DNA from: Escherichia coli
Lineage (GTDB): Bacteria; Pseudomonadota; Gammaproteobacteria; Enterobacterales; Enterobacteriaceae
Reading direction: 5' to 3'
Assembly: GCA_021307345.1 (NCBI GenBank)
Contig: CP089930.1
Span: 434,001-498,000 of the forward strand
Length of the DNA stretch: 64,000 nucleotides
Of this stretch, positions 10,676 to 21,090 are shown in pieces. The translations under genes and the position numbers were made by a program. Within the stretch, counting starts at the first letter, position 1, and every line of letters begins with the position of its first letter. Under the pieces are notes generated by a model that did no database searches, was not told where the DNA came from, and worked only from the letters and a program-made list of their open reading frames with translations.

Positions 10676-11692
10676 ATGAGAGTTCTGGTTACCGGTGGTA
10701 GCGGTTACATTGGAAGTCATACCTGCGTGCAATTACTGCAAAACGGTCATGATGTCATCATTCTTGATAACCTCTGTAACAGTAAGCGCAGCGTACTGCC
10801 TGTTATCGAGCGTTTAGGCGGCAAACATCCGACGTTTGTTGAAGGCGATATCCGTAACGAAGCGTTGATGACCGAGATCCTGCACGATCACGCTATCGAC
10901 ACCGTGATCCACTTCGCCGGGCTGAAAGCCGTTGGCGAATCGGTACAAAAACCGCTGGAATATTACGACAACAACGTCAACGGTACTCTGCGCCTGATTA
11001 GCGCCATGCGCGCCGCTAACGTCAAAAACTTTATTTTTAGCTCCTCCGCCACCGTTTATGGCGATCAGCCCAAAATTCCATACGTTGAAAGCTTCCCGAC
11101 CGGCACACCGCAAAGCCCTTACGGCAAAAGCAAGCTGATGGTGGAACAGATCCTCACCGATCTGCAAAAAGCCCATCCGGACTGGAGCATTGCCCTGCTG
11201 CGCTACTTCAACCCGGTTGGCGCGCATCCGTCGGGCGATATGGGCGAAGATCCGCAAGGCATTCCGAATAACCTGATGCCGTACATCGCCCAGGTTGCTG
11301 TAGGCCGTCGCGACTCGCTGGCGATTTTTGGTAACGATTATCCGACCGAAGACGGTACTGGCGTGCGCGATTACATCCACGTAATGGACCTGGCAGACGG
11401 TCACGTCGTGGCGATGGAAAAACTGGTGAACAAGCCTGGCGTACACATCTACAACCTCGGCGCAGGCGTAGGCAGCAGCGTGCTGGACGTGGTTAATGCC
11501 TTCAGCAAAGCCTGCGGCAAACCGGTTAATTATCATTTTGCACCGCGTCGCGAAGGCGACCTTCCGGCCTACTGGGCGGACGCCAGCAAAGCCGAGCGCG
11601 AACTGAACTGGCGCGTAACGCGCACTCTTGACGAAATGGCGCAGGACACCTGGCACTGGCAGTCACGCCATCCACAGGGATATCCCGATTAA
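10676..11692 (+). CDS. galE: UDP-glucose 4-epimerase
   Basis: GalE interconverts UDP-galactose and UDP-glucose in the Leloir pathway and supplies UDP-galactose for surface polysaccharides. The 338-residue protein has the NAD-binding GGSGYIG motif at residues 7-13, the catalytic serine region SSSATVYG, and the YGKSK motif holding the catalytic tyrosine and lysine. The ATG at 10676 follows GGAGCGAATT and gives the K-12 length; the frame is open further upstream, but that is promoter sequence. The internal gal operator lies within its first codons. Confidence 0.98.
   Translation: MRVLVTGGSGYIGSHTCVQLLQNGHDVIILDNLCNSKRSVLPVIERLGGKHPTFVEGDIRNEALMTEILHDHAIDTVIHFAGLKAVGESVQKPLEYYDNNVNGTLRLISAMRAANVKNFIFSSSATVYGDQPKIPYVESFPTGTPQSPYGKSKLMVEQILTDLQKAHPDWSIALLRYFNPVGAHPSGDMGEDPQGIPNNLMPYIAQVAVGRRDSLAIFGNDYPTEDGTGVRDYIHVMDLADGHVVAMEKLVNKPGVHIYNLGAGVGSSVLDVVNAFSKACGKPVNYHFAPRREGDLPAYWADASKAERELNWRVTRTLDEMAQDTWHWQSRHPQGYPD
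10695..10710. promoter_or_regulatory. Internal gal operator (OI) inside galE
   Basis: GTGGTAGCGGTTACAT, inside codons 7-12 of galE, matches the K-12 internal operator. It lies 113 bp from the external operator, the spacing needed for the GalR-HU repression loop. Confidence 0.92.
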
Positions 11693-11701
11693 GGAACGAC
11701 C

Positions 11702-12748
11702 ATGACGCAATTTAATCCCGTTGATCATCCACATCGCCGCTATAACCCACTCACCGGGCAATGGATTCTGGTTTCACCGCACCGCGCTAAGCGCCCCTGG
11801 CAGGGGGCGCAGGAAACGCCAGCCAAACAGGTGTTACCTGCGCACGATCCAGATTGCTTCCTTTGCGCAGGTAATGTGCGGGTGACAGGCGATAAAAACC
11901 CCGATTACACCGGGACTTACGTTTTTACCAATGACTTTGCGGCGCTGATGTCCGACACGCCAGACGCGCCGGAAAGTCACGATCCGCTGATGCGTTGCCA
12001 GAGCGCGCGTGGCACCAGCCGGGTGATCTGCTTTTCACCGGATCACAGTAAAACACTGCCAGAGCTCAGCGTTGCAGCATTGACAGAAATCGTCAAAACC
12101 TGGCAAGAGCAAACCGCAGAACTAGGGAAAACATACCCGTGGGTGCAGGTTTTTGAAAACAAAGGTGCGGCGATGGGGTGCTCTAACCCGCATCCGCACG
12201 GTCAGATTTGGGCAAATAGCTTCCTGCCTAACGAAGCTGAGCGTGAAGACCGCCTGCAAAAAGAATATTTCGCCGAACAGAAATCGCCAATGCTGGTGGA
12301 TTATGTCCAGCGTGAACTGGCAGACGGTAGTCGTACCGTTGTCGAAACCGAGCACTGGTTAGCCATAGTGCCCTACTGGGCTGCCTGGCCGTTCGAAACG
12401 CTACTGTTGCCCAAAGCCCACGTTTTGCGGATCACCGATTTGACCGACGTCCAGCGCAGCGATTTGGCGCTGGCGTTGAAAAAGCTGACCAGTCGTTATG
12501 ACAACCTCTTCCAGTGTTCCTTCCCCTATTCTATGGGCTGGCACGGCGCGCCGTTTAATGGCGAAGAGAATCAACACTGGCAGCTGCACGCGCACTTTTA
12601 TCCACCTCTGTTGCGCTCTGCCACTGTACGTAAATTTATGGTCGGTTATGAAATGTTGGCAGAGACCCAGCGTGACCTGACGGCAGAACAGGCAGCAGAG
12701 CGTTTGCGCGCAGTCAGCGATATCCATTTTCGCGAATCCGGAGTGTAA
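11702..12748 (+). CDS. galT: Galactose-1-phosphate uridylyltransferase
   Basis: GalT transfers UMP between UDP-glucose and galactose-1-phosphate. It has 348 residues. Zinc-ligand cysteines are at 52 and 55 (CFLC), and the HPHPHGQ motif carries the catalytic histidine that forms the uridylyl intermediate. It starts nine bases after galE, with an AAGGAACG ribosome site in the gap. Full length and intact. Confidence 0.98.
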   Translation: MTQFNPVDHPHRRYNPLTGQWILVSPHRAKRPWQGAQETPAKQVLPAHDPDCFLCAGNVRVTGDKNPDYTGTYVFTNDFAALMSDTPDAPESHDPLMRCQSARGTSRVICFSPDHSKTLPELSVAALTEIVKTWQEQTAELGKTYPWVQVFENKGAAMGCSNPHPHGQIWANSFLPNEAEREDRLQKEYFAEQKSPMLVDYVQRELADGSRTVVETEHWLAIVPYWAAWPFETLLLPKAHVLRITDLTDVQRSDLALALKKLTSRYDNLFQCSFPYSMGWHGAPFNGEENQHWQLHAHFYPPLLRSATVRKFMVGYEMLAETQRDLTAEQAAERLRAVSDIHFRESGV

Positions 12749-12751
12749 GAA

Positions 12752-13900
12752 ATGAGTCTGAAAGAAAAAACACAATCTCTGTTTGCCAACGCATTTGGCT
12801 ACCCTGCCACTCATACCATTCAGGCGCCTGGGCGCGTGAATCTTATTGGCGAACACACCGACTACAACGACGGTTTCGTTCTGCCCTGCGCGATTGATTA
12901 TCAAACCGTGATTAGCTGTGCGCCACGCGATGACCGTAAAGTTCGCGTAATGGCAGCCGATTATGAAAATCAGACTGACGAGTTTTCCCTCGATGCGCCC
13001 ATTGTCGCGCATGAAAACTATCAATGGGCGAACTACGTTCGTGGCGTGGTGAAACATCTGCAACTGCGTAACAACAGCTTCGGCGGTGTGGACATGGTGA
13101 TCAGCGGCAATGTGCCGCAGGGTGCCGGGTTAAGTTCTTCCGCCTCACTGGAAGTCGCGGTCGGAACCGTATTGCAGCAGATTTATCATCTGCCGCTGGA
13201 CGGCGCACAAATCGCGCTTAACGGTCAGGAAGCAGAAAACCAGTTTGTTGGCTGTAACTGCGGGATCATGGATCAGCTAATTTCCGCACTGGGTAAGAAG
13301 GATCATGCCTTGCTGATCGATTGCCGCTCTCTGGGAACCAAAGCCGTTTCCATGCCGAAAGGTGTGGCTGTCGTCATCATCAACAGTAACTTCAAACGTA
13401 CCCTGGTTGGCAGCGAATACAACACCCGTCGTGAACAGTGTGAAACCGGTGCGCGTTTCTTCCAGCAGCCAGCCCTGCGCGATGTCACCATTGAAGAGTT
13501 CAACGCGGTTGCGCATGAACTGGATCCGATCGTGGCGAAACGCGTGCGTCATATCCTGACTGAAAACGCCCGTACCGTTGAAGCAGCCAGCGCGCTGGAG
13601 CAAGGCGACCTGAAGCGTATGGGCGAGCTGATGGCGGAGTCTCATGCCTCTATGCGCGATGATTTCGAAATCACCGTGCCGCAAATTGACACTCTGGTAG
13701 AAATCGTAAAAGCTGTGATTGGCGACAAAGGTGGCGTACGCATGACCGGTGGCGGATTTGGCGGCTGTATCGTCGCGCTGATCCCGGAAGAACTGGTGCC
13801 TGCCGTACAGCAAGCTGTCGCTGAACAATATGAAGCCAAAACAGGTATTAAAGAGACTTTTTACGTTTGTAAACCATCACAAGGAGCAGGACAGTGCTGA
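12752..13900 (+). CDS. galK: Galactokinase
   Basis: GalK phosphorylates galactose with ATP, the committing step of the Leloir pathway. The 382-residue GHMP kinase shows the galactokinase signature [15 protein letters not shown] near residue 28, the ATP loop [13 protein letters not shown], and the C-terminal GGGFGGC motif. It starts three bases after the galT stop codon. In K-12 the sRNA Spot 42 represses galK by pairing near its ribosome site; I did not test the pairing here. Confidence 0.98.
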   Translation: MSLKEKTQSLFANAFGYPATHTIQAPGRVNLIGEHTDYNDGFVLPCAIDYQTVISCAPRDDRKVRVMAADYENQTDEFSLDAPIVAHENYQWANYVRGVVKHLQLRNNSFGGVDMVISGNVPQGAGLSSSASLEVAVGTVLQQIYHLPLDGAQIALNGQEAENQFVGCNCGIMDQLISALGKKDHALLIDCRSLGTKAVSMPKGVAVVIINSNFKRTLVGSEYNTRREQCETGARFFQQPALRDVTIEEFNAVAHELDPIVAKRVRHILTENARTVEAASALEQGDLKRMGELMAESHASMRDDFEITVPQIDTLVEIVKAVIGDKGGVRMTGGGFGGCIVALIPEELVPAVQQAVAEQYEAKTGIKETFYVCKPSQGAGQC

Positions 13901-14934
13901 ACGAAACTCCCGCACTGGCACCCGATGGTCAGCCGTACCGACTGTTAACTTTGCGTAACAACGCAGGGATGGTAGTCACGCTGATGGACTGGGGTGCGAC
14001 TTTACTTTCAGCCCGTATTCCGCTTTCCGATGGCAGCGTCCGCGAGGCGCTGCTCGGCTGCGCCAGCCCGGAATGCTACCAGGATCAGGCCGCGTTTCTG
14101 GGAGCCTCTATTGGTCGTTATGCCAACCGTATCGCCAATAGTCGTTATACCTTTGGCGGTGAAACCGTGACGCTTTCGCCAAGTCAGGGTGTTAACCAGC
14201 TGCATGGCGGCCCGGAAGGGTTCGACAAACGCCGCTGGCAAATTGTTAACCAGAACGATCGTCAGGTGCTGTTTGCCCTGACTTCAGAAGATGGCGATCA
14301 AGGCTTTCCGGGGAATCTCGGCGCGACGGTGCAGTATCGTCTGACCGACGATAACCGTATCTCTATTACTTATCGCGCCACAGTTGATAAACCTTGCCCG
14401 GTGAATATGACTAACCACGTCTATTTCAACCTCGACGGCGAGCAGTCTGACGTGCGTAATCACAAGTTGCAGATTCTGGCGGACGAATATCTGCCGGTTG
14501 ATGAAGGCGGCATTCCGCACGACGGCCTGAAATCTGTCGCCGGGACATCTTTTGATTTCCGCAGTGCCAAAATCATCGCCAGTGAGTTTCTTGCCGACGA
14601 CGATCAGCGCAAAGTGAAAGGTTACGATCACGCGTTTTTGTTGCAGGCCAAAGGTGATAGCAAGAAAGTGGCGGCGCATGTCTGGTCAGCAGATGAAAAA
14701 TTGCAGCTGAAGGTCTACACCACCGCTCCGGCTTTGCAATTTTACTCCGGCAACTTCCTCGGCGGCACGCCGTCACGAGGAACCGAACCTTACGCCGACT
14801 GGCAAGGGCTGGCTCTGGAAAGCGAGTTTCTGCCGGACAGCCCTAACCATCCTGAATGGCCGCAACCGGACTGCTTCCTGCGTCCAGGCGAAGAGTATTC
14901 CAGCCTGACGGAATATCAGTTTATTGCTGAGTAA
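13894..14934 (+). CDS. galM: Aldose 1-epimerase (galactose mutarotase)
   Basis: GalM converts beta-D-galactose to the alpha form used by GalK. The 346-residue protein starts at GTG inside the end of galK (7-base overlap), directly after the site AAGGAGCAGGACA. It carries the catalytic histidine in [10 protein letters not shown] and the catalytic glutamate in [15 protein letters not shown]. It is the last gene of galETKM. Confidence 0.97.
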   Translation: MLNETPALAPDGQPYRLLTLRNNAGMVVTLMDWGATLLSARIPLSDGSVREALLGCASPECYQDQAAFLGASIGRYANRIANSRYTFGGETVTLSPSQGVNQLHGGPEGFDKRRWQIVNQNDRQVLFALTSEDGDQGFPGNLGATVQYRLTDDNRISITYRATVDKPCPVNMTNHVYFNLDGEQSDVRNHKLQILADEYLPVDEGGIPHDGLKSVAGTSFDFRSAKIIASEFLADDDQRKVKGYDHAFLLQAKGDSKKVAAHVWSADEKLQLKVYTTAPALQFYSGNFLGGTPSRGTEPYADWQGLALESEFLPDSPNHPEWPQPDCFLRPGEEYSSLTEYQFIAE

Positions 14935-14938
14935 CCTG

Positions 14939-14961
14939 AAGCCCTCGTCATGAGGGCTTTA
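14939..14961 (+). terminator. Terminator of the gal operon
   Basis: AAGCCCTC and GAGGGCTT pair around a short loop (GTCAT), followed by TTATCTT. It begins five bases after the galM stop. Confidence 0.85.
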
Positions 14962-15090
14962 TCTTCATATTGTTCAAATCACCAGCAAACACCGACATAT
15001 TTGCAACTCAATATTCACAACAACCTTACACTGCGACACTATTTTCGCTATGGTTATGCGTAAGCATTGCTGTTGCTTCGCCACGGCAAT

Positions 15091-15111
15091 ATAATGAGAA
15101 TTATTATCATT
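15091..15111. promoter_or_regulatory. Fur box upstream of gpmA
   Basis: ATAATGAGAATTATTATCAT closely follows the Fur consensus of repeated GATAAT-like hexamers in alternate orientation. Iron-loaded Fur is reported to control gpmA in E. coli. The site lies about 30 bases before the gpmA start, where binding would block transcription or early elongation. Confidence 0.82.
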
Positions 15112-15136
15112 AAAAGATGATTTGAGGAGTAAGTAT

Positions 15137-15889
15137 ATGGCTGTAACTAAGCTGGTTCTGGTTCGTCATGGCGAAAGTCAGTGGAACAAAGAAAACCGTT
15201 TCACCGGTTGGTACGACGTGGATCTGTCTGAGAAAGGCGTAAGCGAAGCAAAAGCAGCAGGTAAGCTGCTGAAAGAGGAAGGTTACAGCTTTGACTTTGC
15301 TTACACCTCTGTGCTGAAACGCGCTATCCATACCCTGTGGAATGTGCTGGACGAACTGGATCAGGCATGGCTGCCCGTTGAGAAATCCTGGAAACTGAAC
15401 GAACGTCACTACGGTGCGTTGCAGGGTCTGAACAAAGCAGAAACCGCTGAAAAGTATGGCGACGAGCAGGTGAAACAGTGGCGTCGTGGTTTTGCGGTGA
15501 CTCCGCCGGAGCTGACTAAAGATGATGAGCGTTATCCGGGTCACGATCCGCGTTACGCGAAGCTGAGCGAGAAAGAACTGCCGCTGACTGAAAGTCTGGC
15601 GCTGACCATTGATCGCGTGATCCCTTACTGGAATGAAACCATTCTGCCGCGTATGAAGAGCGGTGAGCGCGTGATCATCGCAGCACACGGTAACTCGTTA
15701 CGTGCGCTGGTGAAATATCTCGATAACATGAGCGAAGAAGAGATTCTTGAGCTGAATATCCCGACCGGCGTGCCGCTGGTTTATGAGTTTGACGAGAACT
15801 TCAAACCGCTGAAACGCTATTATCTGGGTAATGCTGACGAGATCGCGGCGAAAGCAGCAGCCGTTGCAAACCAGGGTAAAGCGAAGTAA
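15137..15889 (+). CDS. gpmA: 2,3-bisphosphoglycerate-dependent phosphoglycerate mutase
   Basis: GpmA interconverts 3- and 2-phosphoglycerate in glycolysis. The 250-residue protein has the phosphohistidine motif LVRHGE (His11) at the N terminus and the second catalytic histidine in [10 protein letters not shown]. The start at 15137 follows GAGGAGTAAGTAT; five more upstream codons are open but lack a ribosome site. It stands alone with its own Fur box and terminator. Confidence 0.98.
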
Positions 15890-15911
15890 ACGTCATTCGT
15901 TTAAAAATGAG

Positions 15912-15942
15912 AAAGCCGACTGCAAATAAGTCGGCTTTTTTG
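15912..15942 (+). terminator. Terminator of gpmA
   Basis: AAGCCGAC and GTCGGCTT pair around TGCAAATAA, followed by TTTTTG. Confidence 0.92.
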
Positions 15943-15969
15943 TTGCTAACAATGGAGCAGGAGCACATT

Positions 15970-16044
15970 GCCTGATGCGACGCTGCGCGTCTTATCATGC
16001 CTACGGTGATTAATCGGATACGCCACTCTGGCGGTGCATCCGAC
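15970..16044. repeat. BIME (paired REP elements) between gpmA and aroG
   Basis: It contains GCCTGATGCGACGCTGCGCG and, inverted, GCGGTGCATCCGAC, with the linker CTTATCATGCCTACGG. This is the usual layout of E. coli REP pairs in gaps between convergent genes. Confidence 0.85.
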
Positions 16045-16053
16045 AATTAAACC

Positions 16054-17106
16054 TTACCCGCGACGCGCTTTTACTGCATTCGCAAGTTGACGTAACAGAG
16101 CATCGGTATCTTCCCAGCCGATGCAGGCATCGGTGATGCTCTTACCGTAGGCCAGCGGCTCCCCGCTCTCGAGGCTCTGATTGCCTTCCACCAGATGGCT
16201 TTCCACCATCACGCCAATAATGGCTGTTTCGCCACCGGCAATCTGCTGGCAAACGTCAGCACAAACATCCATCTGCTTTTTGAATTGTTTGGACGAGTTA
16301 GCATGGCTGAAATCGATCATCACCTGTGCTGGCAGGCCTGCTTTGTTCAGCCCTTCTTTCACTTCAGCAACGTGCTTCGCGCTGTAGTTAGGCTCTTTAC
16401 CGCCGCGCAGAATGATATGGCAATCACCGTTACCGCTGGTATTCACAATCGCCGAATGCCCCCATTTGGTCACAGACAGGAAGCAATGCGGCGCACCGGC
16501 GGCATTAATAGCATCGATAGCCACTTTAATCGTACCGTCGGTGCCATTTTTGAAACCTACCGGGCAAGAAAGACCGGACGCCAGTTCGCGGTGAACCTGA
16601 GATTCGGTTGTACGTGCACCAATTGCGCCCCAACTCATCAGGTCAGCGAGATACTGCGGGGTGATCATATCGAGAAATTCACCCGCCGCTGGCAGACCAC
16701 TGTCGTTAATATCGAGCAGCAACTTACGGGCAATGCGCAAACCGTCGTTGATCTGGAAACTGTTATCCATATGCGGATCGTTGATCAGCCCTTTCCAGCC
16801 CACCGTGGTGCGCGGCTTTTCAAAATAGACGCGCATAACGATTTCCAGCTCATCTTTCAGCTCTTCACGCAGCGCCAGCAAGCGAGTGGCATACTCTTTA
16901 GCCGCGACGGGATCATGAATAGAACACGGGCCAATCACCACTAATAGGCGATCATCATTACCTTTCAGGATCTTATGGATCGCTTTTCTGGCATGGGCAA
17001 CCGTATTCGCGGCATTTTCAGTAGCGGGGAATTTTTCCAGCAGTGCGACAGGTGGAAGTAACTCTTTGATTTCTTTGATACGTAAATCGTCGTTCTGATA
17101 ATTCAT
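16054..17106 (-). CDS. aroG: DAHP synthase, phenylalanine-sensitive
   Basis: AroG condenses phosphoenolpyruvate with erythrose-4-phosphate to DAHP, the entry to aromatic amino acid synthesis. The 350-residue class I enzyme starts MNYQNDDLRIKEIKELLPP and keeps the motifs VIGPCSIHDP and GSTSGR-like IGARTTESQVHRELASGLS. The sequence is the AroG isoenzyme rather than AroF or AroH, and a TyrR box sits upstream. It is convergent with gpmA. Confidence 0.97.
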   Translation of the reverse strand: MNYQNDDLRIKEIKELLPPVALLEKFPATENAANTVAHARKAIHKILKGNDDRLLVVIGPCSIHDPVAAKEYATRLLALREELKDELEIVMRVYFEKPRTTVGWKGLINDPHMDNSFQINDGLRIARKLLLDINDSGLPAAGEFLDMITPQYLADLMSWGAIGARTTESQVHRELASGLSCPVGFKNGTDGTIKVAIDAINAAGAPHCFLSVTKWGHSAIVNTSGNGDCHIILRGGKEPNYSAKHVAEVKEGLNKAGLPAQVMIDFSHANSSKQFKKQMDVCADVCQQIAGGETAIIGVMVESHLVEGNQSLESGEPLAYGKSITDACIGWEDTDALLRQLANAVKARRG

Positions 17107-17176
17107 GTCTGTTCCAGTGTTGCCATACTTATCTTGGTGAATGCAATCCCTCCAATCTATATCTTCCGTCAGAATG

Positions 17177-17194
17177 TGTAAACGGGGTTTTACA
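17177..17194. promoter_or_regulatory. TyrR box upstream of aroG
   Basis: TGTAAA-CGGGGT-TTTACA is a perfect match to the TyrR consensus (TGTAAA, six bases, TTTACA). It lies about 70 bases upstream of the aroG start. TyrR with phenylalanine represses aroG here. Confidence 0.93.
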
Positions 17195-17421
17195 CTATGA
17201 ACGGATTAATCCTGGAATTAGCAAGAAAAACGCCAGATTGTCGCGAAAAACGAGATCTGACCTACAATTTCTAACTGTAACTTCTCTGTTTATTAATTTT
17301 TTCAAGATTCTCTGCTGGATTTATTCTTCTGGCTGAAATCTTAAACCATTACCTGATATTCACCTGCAAATGCACTGTTGGAAGAGGTTATCCGACATAA
17401 CGACCATAACAGGAGCATCCT

Positions 17422-17802
17422 ATGAAAATGACAAAACTGGCCACACTATTTCTGACTGCCACTCTAAGCCTTGCCAGCGGTGCCGCGCTGGCTGCCGATA
17501 GCGGAGCGCAAACCAATAATGGCCAGGCAAACGCCGCAGCTGATGCGGGTCAGGTTGCCCCGGACGCCCGTGAAAATGTCGCACCAAATAACGTTGATAA
17601 TAGCGGGGTTAATAACAACTCAGGCGGCACCATGCTGCACCCGAACGGTTCATCAATGGACAATGACGGCATGACCAAAGATGAAGAGCACAAAAATACG
17701 ATGTGCAAAGATGGTCGCTGCCCGGACATTAATAAAAAAGTACAAACCGGTGATGGCATCAACAATGATGTCGATACCAAAACCGACGGTACTACGCAGT
17801 AA
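17422..17802 (+). CDS. ybgS: YbgS, secreted protein of unknown function
   Basis: This 126-residue protein has a clear Sec signal peptide ([20 protein letters not shown], cleavage after ALA near residue 24). The mature part is rich in Asn, Asp and Gly, with no recognised domain and one close cysteine pair (MCKDGRCPD) that could form a disulfide in the periplasm. It was once labelled a homeobox protein, for which nothing in the sequence speaks. The ATG follows CAGGAGCATCCT. The 315 bases between aroG and ybgS hold the TyrR box and both promoters. A terminator follows the gene. Confidence 0.9.
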   Translation: MKMTKLATLFLTATLSLASGAALAADSGAQTNNGQANAAADAGQVAPDARENVAPNNVDNSGVNNNSGGTMLHPNGSSMDNDGMTKDEEHKNTMCKDGRCPDINKKVQTGDGINNDVDTKTDGTTQ

Positions 17803-17824
17803 GCCAGGATATATGGCTGATAAT

Positions 17825-17852
17825 GGGAGAGCGGAGGCTCTCCTTTTTAATT
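17825..17852 (+). terminator. Terminator of ybgS
   Basis: GGAGAGC and GCTCTCC pair around GGAG, followed by TTTTTAATTTTT. Confidence 0.9.
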
Positions 17853-17916
17853 TTTCCCTTCTAAAAGCAGTATGATGTCATAAAGTTAAGTGAGATAAAT
17901 TAAGGGATGACTCGTC

Positions 17917-18858
17917 ATGGCGCACTCACACTCACACGCTTCCTCACACCTGCCAGAAGATAATAATGCTCGTCGCTTGTTGTATGCTTTCGGCGTGACT
18001 GCCGGGTTTATGCTGGTTGAGGTTATTGGCGGTTTTCTCTCAGGCTCTCTGGCGTTGCTGGCCGACGCGGGTCATATGTTGACCGATACTGCCGCCCTGC
18101 TTTTCGCCCTGCTTGCCGTACAATTTTCACGTCGTCCTCCCACCATCCGCCACACTTTCGGTTGGCTAAGATTGACCACGCTCGCGGCGTTTGTGAATGC
18201 CATCGCCCTGGTGGTGATTACCATTTTGATTGTCTGGGAGGCGATAGAACGCTTCCGCACGCCGCGTCCGGTCGAGGGCGGCATGATGATGGCAATTGCC
18301 GTGGCTGGGTTGTTGGCAAATATACTTTCTTTCTGGTTACTGCATCACGGCAGCGAAGAGAAAAACCTCAATGTGCGCGCAGCGGCACTGCATGTACTGG
18401 GAGATCTTCTGGGTTCGGTTGGTGCTATCGTTGCCGCGTTGATTATTATCTGGACCGGCTGGACGCCTGCTGACCCCATTCTCTCGATACTGGTGTCGCT
18501 TCTGGTTCTGCGCAGCGCGTGGCGATTATTGAAAGACAGCGTGAATGAATTACTTGAAGGTGCGCCGGTGTCGCTGGATATCGCTGAACTCAAGCGCCGT
18601 ATGTGTCGGGAAATTCCGGAAGTCCGCAATGTGCATCATGTACACGTGTGGATGGTGGGTGAGAAGCCAGTAATGACGCTGCATGTGCAGGTGATCCCGC
18701 CACACGATCACGATGCGTTGTTGGACAAGATCCAACATTATCTGATGGATCACTATCAGATTGAGCACGCCACCATCCAGATGGAATATCAACCTTGTCA
18801 TGGGCCAGACTGCCACCTGAATGAAGGGGTGTCTGGCCATTCACATCATCACCATTAA
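17917..18858 (+). CDS. zitB: ZitB, zinc/proton antiporter (CDF family)
   Basis: ZitB exports zinc from the cytoplasm in exchange for protons. The 313-residue protein has a His-rich N terminus (HSHSHASSH), six membrane segments at about residues 20-205, the metal-site pattern HMLTD typical of the family, and a cytoplasmic C-terminal domain ending GHSHHHH. It overlaps the end of pnuC on the other strand by four bases. Confidence 0.96.
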   Translation: MAHSHSHASSHLPEDNNARRLLYAFGVTAGFMLVEVIGGFLSGSLALLADAGHMLTDTAALLFALLAVQFSRRPPTIRHTFGWLRLTTLAAFVNAIALVVITILIVWEAIERFRTPRPVEGGMMMAIAVAGLLANILSFWLLHHGSEEKNLNVRAAALHVLGDLLGSVGAIVAALIIIWTGWTPADPILSILVSLLVLRSAWRLLKDSVNELLEGAPVSLDIAELKRRMCREIPEVRNVHHVHVWMVGEKPVMTLHVQVIPPHDHDALLDKIQHYLMDHYQIEHATIQMEYQPCHGPDCHLNEGVSGHSHHHH

Positions 18859-19574
18859 TGGGACAGCGCGCGTGAACCTCTTTCGCGTGCGCTGTTGATC
18901 CACATTCGGCTGCCGTTGAGGGCAATAAACGTCAGGATCAGATACTCCAGCGACATGGCATAGACGCCCTGCAAGGCGAAAATCACCACGCTAATTACGT
19001 TAATAATGACCCACAGCAACCAGTTTTCGACGTATTTCCGCGTCATCAGAATCATTGCCACGATGGAGAGTACCATCATGCAGGAATCCCAGAACGGGAA
19101 GGCGTCCGGTTGCAGTTCAGGCATCGCAACCTGTAATCCTAATGCTTGCATGATCATGACTGCCACGCGGGTCAAAAATGCAAACACCGGATTGATAAAT
19201 ACCGTCATCAGACCAATAGCAATGACACAAACCGCCAGCCAGGTTAATGCCTTCGGCAATGGTAACCAGCGAATTTTCAACTCCGCCTCGTTCTGACTGG
19301 TTTGTCGCGACCACGCATACCAGCCGTAAATATTCGCGGCAAAGAAAAACACCTGTAATAGCAGGCTGGCATACAGCTGAATCTGAAAGAAAATAATGCC
19401 AAACAAGGTGACGTTGATCAGGCCAAAGAAGTAGTTGCTGATCTTCTCCAGACTGGCAAGGCCAATACACAGCAACCCGGCGATCGTGCCTACCGCTTCG
19501 ATCCATGAAAGATCGTAACCGCCCGCCCCTATTGGTATATGTACCAGGATATTCTGTACGCTAAAAAAATCCAT
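18855..19574 (-). CDS. pnuC: PnuC, nicotinamide riboside transporter
   Basis: PnuC takes up nicotinamide riboside for NAD salvage by facilitated diffusion. The 239-residue inner-membrane protein has about seven hydrophobic segments and the PnuC-family pattern ([18 protein letters not shown] and the Trp/Tyr-rich stretch IYGWYAW). It follows nadA by 37 bases on the same strand, so both fall under NadR control as in K-12. Full length. Confidence 0.96.
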   Translation of the reverse strand: MDFFSVQNILVHIPIGAGGYDLSWIEAVGTIAGLLCIGLASLEKISNYFFGLINVTLFGIIFFQIQLYASLLLQVFFFAANIYGWYAWSRQTSQNEAELKIRWLPLPKALTWLAVCVIAIGLMTVFINPVFAFLTRVAVMIMQALGLQVAMPELQPDAFPFWDSCMMVLSIVAMILMTRKYVENWLLWVIINVISVVIFALQGVYAMSLEYLILTFIALNGSRMWINSARERGSRALSH

Positions 19575-19611
19575 CTTTCCCCCAAAGCGTAACGTTACGC
19601 CTTATTATTCG

Positions 19612-20655
19612 TTATCCACGTAGTGTAGCCGCAAATTCCAGCATACGATTGAGCGGCACTAGCGCCCTCTCTCGCAGCCTTTCATCAACATGAACCTCGT
19701 GATTGCTTCCTTCCTGTTCTAATGCCTCTGCGATGGCCTGAAGGCCATTCATGGCCATCCACGGGCAATGCGCGCAGCTACGGCAAGTTGCTCCCTCGCC
19801 AGCGGTTGGTGCTTCCAGTAACTCTTTGTCTGGCACTGCCTGCTGCATTTTGTAGAAGATACCCCGGTCAGTCGCCACAATAAGGCGCCGATGCGGCAAT
19901 GTTTTCGCAGCATTGATCAACTGACTTGTGGAACCGACCGCATCCGCCATATCGACAATGGCTTGTGGTGATTCCGGATGCACCAGTATGGCTGCATCAG
20001 GGTGTTGTTTTTGTAAACGGATTAACGCCTGAGTCTTAAACTCATCATGCACAATGCAGGCACCTTGCCAGCATATAATATCTGCCCCCGTCTGCTTTTG
20101 TACGTAACGCCCCAGGTGTTTGTCTGGTGCCCAGATGAGTTTTTCACCCAGACTATCCAGATGATCAATGAGTTCAACAGCAATACTTGAAGTCACCACC
20201 CAGTCTGCACGCGCTTTTACTGCAGCAGAAGTGTTAGCGTAGACCACGACAGTGCGATCGGGATGGGCATCACAAAATGCGTTAAATTCTTCAATTGGGC
20301 AGCCGAGATCCAGTGAACATTCAGCCTGAAGTGTCGGCATCAGAATTGTTTTTTCCGGGCTGAGAATTTTGGCAGTTTCTCCCATAAATCTCACCCCGGC
20401 TACGAGTAGCGTTGAAGCGGGATGTTTGGCACCAAAGCGCGCCATTTCTAAAGAATCAGAAATACAACCACCCGTTTCTTCTGCCAGTTGTTGAATTTCA
20501 GGATCGGTATAGTAGTGGGCAACCATCACCGCATTACGTTCTTTTAGCAGACGTTTTATTTTCTCACGGTAATACGCTTTCTCATCAATGCTTAACGGCG
20601 TCGGCTTCGGGGGGAAAGGATAAATCGCCGCTTCAGGATCAAACATCACGCTCAT
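19612..20655 (-). CDS. nadA: Quinolinate synthase
   Basis: NadA condenses iminoaspartate with dihydroxyacetone phosphate to quinolinate in de novo NAD synthesis. The 347-residue enzyme keeps the three cysteines that bind the [4Fe-4S] cluster: Cys113 (AECSLDLGC), Cys200 (CWQGAC) and Cys297 (CRSCAHCPW). It is full length. nadA or nadB is commonly inactivated in Shigella, and no truncation is visible here; a damaging substitution cannot be excluded by eye. It leads the nadA-pnuC operon. Confidence 0.96.
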   Translation of the reverse strand: MSVMFDPEAAIYPFPPKPTPLSIDEKAYYREKIKRLLKERNAVMVAHYYTDPEIQQLAEETGGCISDSLEMARFGAKHPASTLLVAGVRFMGETAKILSPEKTILMPTLQAECSLDLGCPIEEFNAFCDAHPDRTVVVYANTSAAVKARADWVVTSSIAVELIDHLDSLGEKLIWAPDKHLGRYVQKQTGADIICWQGACIVHDEFKTQALIRLQKQHPDAAILVHPESPQAIVDMADAVGSTSQLINAAKTLPHRRLIVATDRGIFYKMQQAVPDKELLEAPTAGEGATCRSCAHCPWMAMNGLQAIAEALEQEGSNHEVHVDERLRERALVPLNRMLEFAATLRG

Positions 20656-20903
20656 CTTGCCATCTCGTTTTACAGGCTTAACATTTAAACCGATATAAAG
20701 CGTGATGTTCGCCGTTATCGGTTTTATTCGTTTTATATGCTAAACAAGATAGCCGAACAGTGGGGGAAAGTCACTCGAATTACGTATGAGATGTCGGATG
20801 TAATGCCAGGTATCTTATTTCCACCGACGTAGAGTTGCTTACGCAGCAAGCGCAAAGTATGTCATCAGGGTTAAGAATTGAAATTGTGGAATGCCTGAAT
20901 AGC
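20656..20903. other. Upstream region of nadA
   Basis: This gap contains the nadA promoter area and NadR box and then no gene up to the tRNA terminator at 20904. Confidence 0.6.
20729..20746. promoter_or_regulatory. Probable NadR box upstream of nadA
   Basis: On the minus strand the site reads TGTTTA-GCATAT-AAAACG, close to the NadR consensus TGTTTA-N6-TAAACA. It lies about 75-90 bases before the nadA start. NadR represses nadA-pnuC when NAD is plentiful. Confidence 0.7.
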
Positions 20904-20930
20904 AAAAAAGCGCCTTTAGGGCGCTTTTTT
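20904..20930 (-). terminator. Second terminator of the tRNA operon
   Basis: AAAAAAGCGCC and GGCGCTTTTTT form an 11-bp stem. It is an almost exact copy of the terminator at 21060-21086, and both copies sit beside a tRNA-Lys 3' end. Confidence 0.9.
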
Positions 20931-20934
20931 ACAC

Positions 20935-20952
20935 TGGTGGTTCGTGCAGGAT
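20935..20952 (-). pseudogene. Fragment of a tRNA-Lys 3' end
   Basis: TGGTGGTTCGTGCAGGAT matches the reverse complement of the tRNA-Lys acceptor and half T-arm with one mismatch, then diverges. It is part of a 54-bp repeat shared with 21055-21108. Confidence 0.75.
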
Positions 20953-21059
20953 GACTCGCTTCGCTCGCCCTTCGGGTCGTCGCCGCGAGCGGCTCCGTTG
21001 TTTCGCTGCGCTCAACTCGAACCTGCTGCAGGTTCGAATCTTTGAATATCTCAGATAGC

Positions 21060-21086
21060 AAAAAAGCGCCTTTAGGGCGCTTTTTT
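21060..21086 (-). terminator. Terminator directly after lysQ
   Basis: The 11-bp stem AAAAAAGCGCC/GGCGCTTTTTT around TTTAG lies five bases past the 3' end of lysQ and ends in a T run on the minus strand. Confidence 0.93.
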
Positions 21087-21090
21087 ACAT

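Noticed and set aside
10814-11656. 280-codon frame antisense to galE
   Set aside because: It is a shadow of galE with no start signal or family match.
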